DNA of 64,000 bases from CAVWDU01 sp963753815. GTDB taxonomy: Bacteria; Pseudomonadota; Gammaproteobacteria; Pseudomonadales; Halieaceae. Shown piece after piece: positions 60,466-64,000 of this stretch; the first letter of the stretch is position 1, and each line of letters begins with the position of its first letter. The notes under the pieces were generated by a model. That model had not been told where the DNA came from and ran no database searches. It saw nothing but the letters and a program-made list of their open reading frames with translations. The translations under genes were made by a program, and so were the position numbers. The stretch spans positions 1,364,001 through 1,428,000 of the forward strand of contig CAVWDU010000003.1 of assembly GCA_963753815.1 (NCBI GenBank). The letters run 5' to 3'.

Positions 60466-61134
60466 TCAGCACCAGCTGGTCTCCCCCCCGCCCCGGGTCA
60501 GCAGTTCTTCGATGTTGGCGCTGAGAATGCGGTAGCCCACGTTGCCGTACAGCATCTGGCGGCCCTCATTCAGTACCCAGGTCGGGCTGCCTTTCACTCC
60601 CAGGTTATGCGCCATGCGCTGGTCGCCGCTGAGTGCGGCCAGGGCAGAGCCGTCGCTGAGGCTTTGGCGCAGGGCCACCTCTTCGATCCCGGCCTCGTGC
60701 GCAAGCGCAAGCAGTCGGTCGATATCACTGATATCTTCGCCGTGCGCAAAGAACGCGCGGCGGGTCGATAGCGCGAGTGTTTCCAGTTGCGACGCGCTGC
60801 CAACGAGTTCCGTGGCTTTGAGCACCAGGTGCGCCTGCAGCGAAGAGTAAGGTCTGCATAATCGCCAGGTGTCGTCATGTATGCTTGCGCCATCGAAACC
60901 AGCGGCGGCATCGACGATGTGTTGGTGAAACATCGCGTAGCCGTTTTCTTCACCGTACTTGCTGGTGATTTTTTGCCGGGCATCACCGAAGACATCGACG
61001 AAGCGATGGCGCAGTTCAATACTTTTCCCCCACTGTTTTTGCAGTTCTTCGACACGCGGTTGCGCAATCCACGCCCACACGCAAAGCACATCCGAGAAAT
61101 AATCTACCGTGATTTTTTCGTTACCGCTCGACAT
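60466..61134 (-). CDS. DsbA-family thioredoxin-fold protein (FrnE/HCCA isomerase-like) with a single active-site cysteine
   Basis: The 222-residue protein has VDYFSDVLCVWAW at the start of the thioredoxin fold (Cys near residue 17), a long helical insertion, and GVKGSPTWVLNEGRQMLYGN near the end containing the cis-proline. The usual CPWC/CxxC is CVWA here, so only the first cysteine remains; disulfide exchange with two cysteines is not possible, and a glutathione-dependent isomerase role fits better. ATG 61134 follows GGAG. No signal peptide, so cytoplasmic. Confidence 0.82.
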   Translation of the reverse strand: MSSGNEKITVDYFSDVLCVWAWIAQPRVEELQKQWGKSIELRHRFVDVFGDARQKITSKYGEENGYAMFHQHIVDAAAGFDGASIHDDTWRLCRPYSSLQAHLVLKATELVGSASQLETLALSTRRAFFAHGEDISDIDRLLALAHEAGIEEVALRQSLSDGSALAALSGDQRMAHNLGVKGSPTWVLNEGRQMLYGNVGYRILSANIEELLTRGGGETSWC

Positions 61135-61315
61135 AACTCCGCTCCGTTGAAAACATCGCGTTACCGATGCCAGTGTTCGCAAAAACCTTCACGTTGAATT
61201 GGTTCACGCATTCAAGCGCACACACTCTCCGTTAGATTAAAAAATAGGCGTTACATCTTTGCAAATAACGCCTACACTAGTCACGCGGTAAATCCTGAAG
61301 ATGGAGTGCAATAAT

Positions 61316-62074
61316 ATGTTGGAAAAGGAGCTCGCCCAAGCCAGCAAACTGGCAGAGCAGGCAAATAAAAAAGTGCTGCAATTGAAAAAGCAGCTGTTGG
61401 CCGAGACCGAACGCTCACAGGCGCGAGCCAAAAGAGAGCTCGCCTCGACGCGAAAAAAACACGCCGCCCTCAGTGCGAGACTTAAGAAAGCCAAAGCCGC
61501 CAATCGCAAAAGCCGGACGGGAACCAACCCGGATAAGATTGAGTCCTTGATGTCGCAGCTCGAGGGTCTGGGTGAAAGCCTCGGTGACCTCAGCAAAGCT
61601 GCATACGAGTACACCGAGAAACTTCTACCGCTGAAAGCGGACCTCCTGCTCGAAGAGCGGATGACGCGAGCCGCAGAAAAAGCTGCCGCTGCTGTGAAAA
61701 AAGCAGCGGACAAGAAAGCGGCGGCCAAAGCCAAAAAAGCCAAGACCAAGACCAAGCGCAAGAAGACACCCGCGAAGAAAAAGGCAGCAGCGAAGAAAAA
61801 AGCGGTAACCAGGAAAAAGGCAGCGACAAAGAAGAAGGCAGCAGCGAAAAAGAAAGCAGTAGTGAAAAAGAAAGCAGCACCAAAACGAAAGGCGGCCGCG
61901 AAAAAGAAAGCGGCGACAAAAAAGAAGGCGGCGACAAAGCGGAAATCCGCAGCTAAAAAGCGGGCCACACCGAAGAAAAAAAGAGCGGGAAGGAAGAAAG
62001 CCGCAGTGAAAGCCAAGGCCGCGGTTAAAAAGAAAGCAGCCGCCAGGAAGAAGGCGGCGCCCAAGAAGCGATAG
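61316..62074 (+). CDS. Lysine/alanine-rich histone H1-like protein (AlgP-like)
   Basis: The 252-residue protein has an N-terminal coiled coil (about residues 1-60, MLEKELAQASKLAEQAN), a less charged middle (TGTNPDKIESLMSQLEGLGE, about 70-110), and a 140-residue C-terminal tail built of AAKKK, TKKKA and RKKAA-type units with almost no other residues. The tail is the signature of bacterial histone H1-like or AlgP proteins that bind DNA or polyanions. GGAG at 61303-61306 supports ATG 61316 over 61301. The tail may also vary in length by recombination. Confidence 0.85.
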   Translation: MLEKELAQASKLAEQANKKVLQLKKQLLAETERSQARAKRELASTRKKHAALSARLKKAKAANRKSRTGTNPDKIESLMSQLEGLGESLGDLSKAAYEYTEKLLPLKADLLLEERMTRAAEKAAAAVKKAADKKAAAKAKKAKTKTKRKKTPAKKKAAAKKKAVTRKKAATKKKAAAKKKAVVKKKAAPKRKAAAKKKAATKKKAATKRKSAAKKRATPKKKRAGRKKAAVKAKAAVKKKAAARKKAAPKKR

Positions 62075-62203
62075 GCGGCAAGCTGGCGGCTGATCCACGG
62101 CGCGGGCCACCGCGCCATTTCAGCAGTCTACTCACGCCGGGTCCTGATTCTTATTGGGTGGCTGGCGCAAGGCAACAACGTCACTCCCGGCGCGCGGTTC
62201 TCC

Positions 62204-63790
62204 TCACTCCTCTGATGTGGTCTCCGGCTCGATCCCGACACGGGCGCGCGCAGCCTGTCGATAGCGCTCCTGTTCAAGTGACAGGCGGTATGAAATATAG
62301 TATTTGAATATGTTCGAGACGTATTGAACCGTCTCCTGGCCGATGTCCCTGGCCGCAACCACCTCGACATTGTCAAACCACCGGTTCGGGTCGTAGCCCA
62401 GCTTTTCCGCCTTGTTGCGCAGGTTGATCATTCGACGCGGCCCGGCGTTGTAGGCGGCGAGGGCCAGCCAGTTCCTGTCCTGTTCCTCAATCGCCGGCTC
62501 GGAAAAGTAACGACTGCGCAGGAAATCCATGTATTTGGTACCTGCGTGAATGTTGCTGTCCACTTCGCTGATATCGTCGATGCCCACATTCGGGTCGCGG
62601 GCAGTGCTGGGCAGGACTTGCATCACCCCGACGGCACCGGCACGGCTGCGCACACTCTGGTCAAGGCGGGATTCCTGGTATCCCTGTGCCGCCAACATCA
62701 GGTGATCGAATTCATACCGTTCGGCGTAGGCGCGAAAGATGACTTCCAGCTCTTCGAAACGCTCATAGTCGGCCCTCTCGAGTGCATTAGCTGCCCAGTC
62801 GAAGTCGCGAATGTAGCGATTGGCCAACACGTTGCCCGTCAGCGTGCCCTCGCGGTGCTTCTTGAGAAACTGGTTGCAAAGTTGCAGCAGTTCCGGGCTG
62901 CCCTGCCGAATGGCCCAGGCCAGTTCGGTTCCGGAATTGAAGACGATGTCGTCGCGCACCACGAGGTTGTCGAATACACCCTCCCAGAGCTGCGGCTTGT
63001 AGCTGTCGACGATCGCCCAGGGCAGGAGGCCGCCGGCGACCATTTCGATAAGGTCGTCGTCCTCCAGCAATTCCGAGACCAGTTCTATCGTCACAGGCGG
63101 CTGGCCGGCGTCGGCGAGACGCTGGTTGAGCTGCTCCACGCTCTCCCTGTAGCTGCTGGAGTGGCGGACATACAGCGTCTCGCCCGACAGGTCGTCGATC
63201 GTCTCGAGGGGGGGAGCCGTTGGCCCGGTGACCAGGATTTCTTCCAGGGGTTTGCTGACGGGCATGGTGAAATCCACCTGTTCGCGCCGCTCCGGCGTAA
63301 TCGAGAGCCCCGCGGAAATAATATCCCCACGACCGTCCAGCAGCGCGGGGATCAGCTGGTTGCGTGCCACGGGCACAAAGACGATGTTGACCTCGAGGTG
63401 CCCCCGCCCCTGCTTGTTGTTGACGAAGCGCTCGAACAGTTTCATGAGTTCGTAAGTGAAGCCTTTTTCCTGTCCGTCGTGCAGATAGTAGCGGCCGACA
63501 CTGTATACCGTGAGAACCCGAATCAGCCTGCGACTGCTCAACGCCTCCAGGTCACCCGTCCACGTCTCGCCGAATATGTTGGTCTCCGGGAGATCGGCGA
63601 CCTGCAGCCACGGGTCTTCCGTTTGTGGAGGCGTCGCTGCGTCCTTCGCTGCCGGCTGCGCGGTTTGGGTGATGATAGCGGGAGCGGCGGCGGGTGAATC
63701 CGCCGCCGTGGAATCCTGCGCGTCATCGCCACAGGCAGTGGTAATCACGGCGAGGCAAATAACTATCACGAGTCGGGCTGTAGCAAGCAT
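62204..63790 (-). CDS. MltF-like membrane-bound lytic transglycosylase (solute-binding plus SLT domains)
   Basis: The 528-residue lipoprotein (signal VICLAVITTACGDD; Cys near residue 20) has a family 3 solute-binding-like domain (about residues 85-320: LIRVLTVYSVGRYYLHDGQE, GDIISAGLSITPERREQVDF) and a C-terminal lysozyme-like SLT domain (about 365-500: LMLAAQGYQESRLDQSVRS with catalytic Glu, GAVGVMQVLPSTA, LALAAYNAGPRRM). It cleaves peptidoglycan with anhydro-muramic product. The domain order is that of MltF. The long N-terminal linker is Ala/Pro-rich. Confidence 0.92.
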   Translation of the reverse strand: MLATARLVIVICLAVITTACGDDAQDSTAADSPAAAPAIITQTAQPAAKDAATPPQTEDPWLQVADLPETNIFGETWTGDLEALSSRRLIRVLTVYSVGRYYLHDGQEKGFTYELMKLFERFVNNKQGRGHLEVNIVFVPVARNQLIPALLDGRGDIISAGLSITPERREQVDFTMPVSKPLEEILVTGPTAPPLETIDDLSGETLYVRHSSSYRESVEQLNQRLADAGQPPVTIELVSELLEDDDLIEMVAGGLLPWAIVDSYKPQLWEGVFDNLVVRDDIVFNSGTELAWAIRQGSPELLQLCNQFLKKHREGTLTGNVLANRYIRDFDWAANALERADYERFEELEVIFRAYAERYEFDHLMLAAQGYQESRLDQSVRSRAGAVGVMQVLPSTARDPNVGIDDISEVDSNIHAGTKYMDFLRSRYFSEPAIEEQDRNWLALAAYNAGPRRMINLRNKAEKLGYDPNRWFDNVEVVAARDIGQETVQYVSNIFKYYISYRLSLEQERYRQAARARVGIEPETTSEE

Positions 63791-63914
63791 GGCGTTCCGC
63801 GTGTGGTCGTTATTGCGTGTATTGAATGCGCCCCGGCGTCCGCCGTCAACCGGGAGGACGCGGCGTGGGGTTGCGGCGACGCTGTCGATGCCTTTGTCTG
63901 TGATGTGCCCGTCG

Positions 63915-64000
63915 GTCAGTGCAGCCGTCGCCGCTCGCGGTCCTCGATCGCCCCGGGCAGACTCCGCAGCGAGGGAATCGCAACCTGGAAATCTATCGGG
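63915..64000 (-). CDS. Possible 3' end of a gene running off the window, unknown
   Basis: On the minus strand, one frame is open from the window edge to a TGA at 63915-63917 and would end IPSLRSLPGAIEDRERRRLH. With only 28 codons the coding potential cannot be judged; the charged, regular ending looks gene-like but may be chance. Confidence 0.25.

Noticed and set aside
61237..62118. A minus-strand frame reading as a Phe/Ala/Leu-rich membrane protein
   Set aside because: It is the complement of the Lys/Ala repeat tail (AAG and AAA codons read as CTT and TTT), so the apparent hydrophobic segments are an artefact of the histone-like gene.

Overview
The window reads as chromosomal DNA of a free-living, high-GC gammaproteobacterium. 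Core gene order (serA / D-2-hydroxyglutarate dehydrogenase / rpiA / ilvA; ygfA / 6S RNA / zapA / ygfB / pepP / ubiH / ubiI; rppH / ptsP / lgt / thyA / folA) matches what is known from Pseudomonas and relatives. The FecIR / TonB receptor unit, the SapC family protein, the DUF3450-type TonB system and a DUF481 porin-like protein point to the marine Cellvibrionales (Halieaceae-like) group. That placement is an inference from gene content. I saw no rRNA, tRNA, CRISPR array, insertion sequence, prophage or integrase.

Layout. 1-4.7 kb: a TonB-dependent receptor (cut by the window edge) with its FecR and FecI-type sigma factor. 4.7-9.9 kb: serA and ilvA, both broken by an apparent single-base insertion, with a divergent D-2-hydroxyglutarate dehydrogenase and rpiA between them. 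10-16.4 kb: a 47-residue membrane microprotein, the folate ligase ygfA, 6S RNA, zapA and its coiled-coil neighbour, ygfB, and the pepP-ubiH-ubiI operon. 16.5-25 kb: gcvH, rlmI, a HAD phosphatase, rppH-ptsP, an NRDE protein, lgt and thyA-folA. 25.2-30.3 kb: a six-gene TonB2-type energy-transduction operon (DUF3450, TtpC-like, ExbB, ExbD, TonB, TPR). 30.6-34.6 kb: cold-shock protein, pyruvate kinase, glpQ and a periplasmic binding protein. 34.7-43.8 kb: mixed accessory and housekeeping genes (VOC lipoprotein, small lipoprotein, O-methyltransferase, SapC, YbaY-META lipoprotein, UbiX, MFS pump, HIT protein, 2-hydroxyacid dehydrogenase). 43.9-51.5 kb: a LysR regulator, then an MmsR-like AraC regulator divergent from a complete distal valine-degradation operon (mmsA, acyl-CoA dehydrogenase, enoyl-CoA hydratase, 3-hydroxyisobutyryl-CoA hydrolase, mmsB). 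51.5-58.4 kb: a five-gene minus-strand operon of glutathione reductase, TauE/SafE, an ABC ATPase, a fused GldF-GldG-like permease/auxiliary protein and a DUF4340 protein. 58.6-64 kb: DUF481 outer-membrane protein, zinc-ribbon protein, DsbA-like protein, a lysine/alanine-rich histone-like protein and an MltF-like lytic transglycosylase.

Two GC-rich short tandem-repeat arrays (14-bp unit near 37.0-37.3 kb, 15-bp unit near 59.9 kb) each lie between the 3' ends of convergent genes, and each is accompanied by a strong palindrome. They are the least explained DNA in the window. The other items most worth checking are the paired frameshifts in serA and ilvA, the GldFG fusion operon and the histone-like protein.
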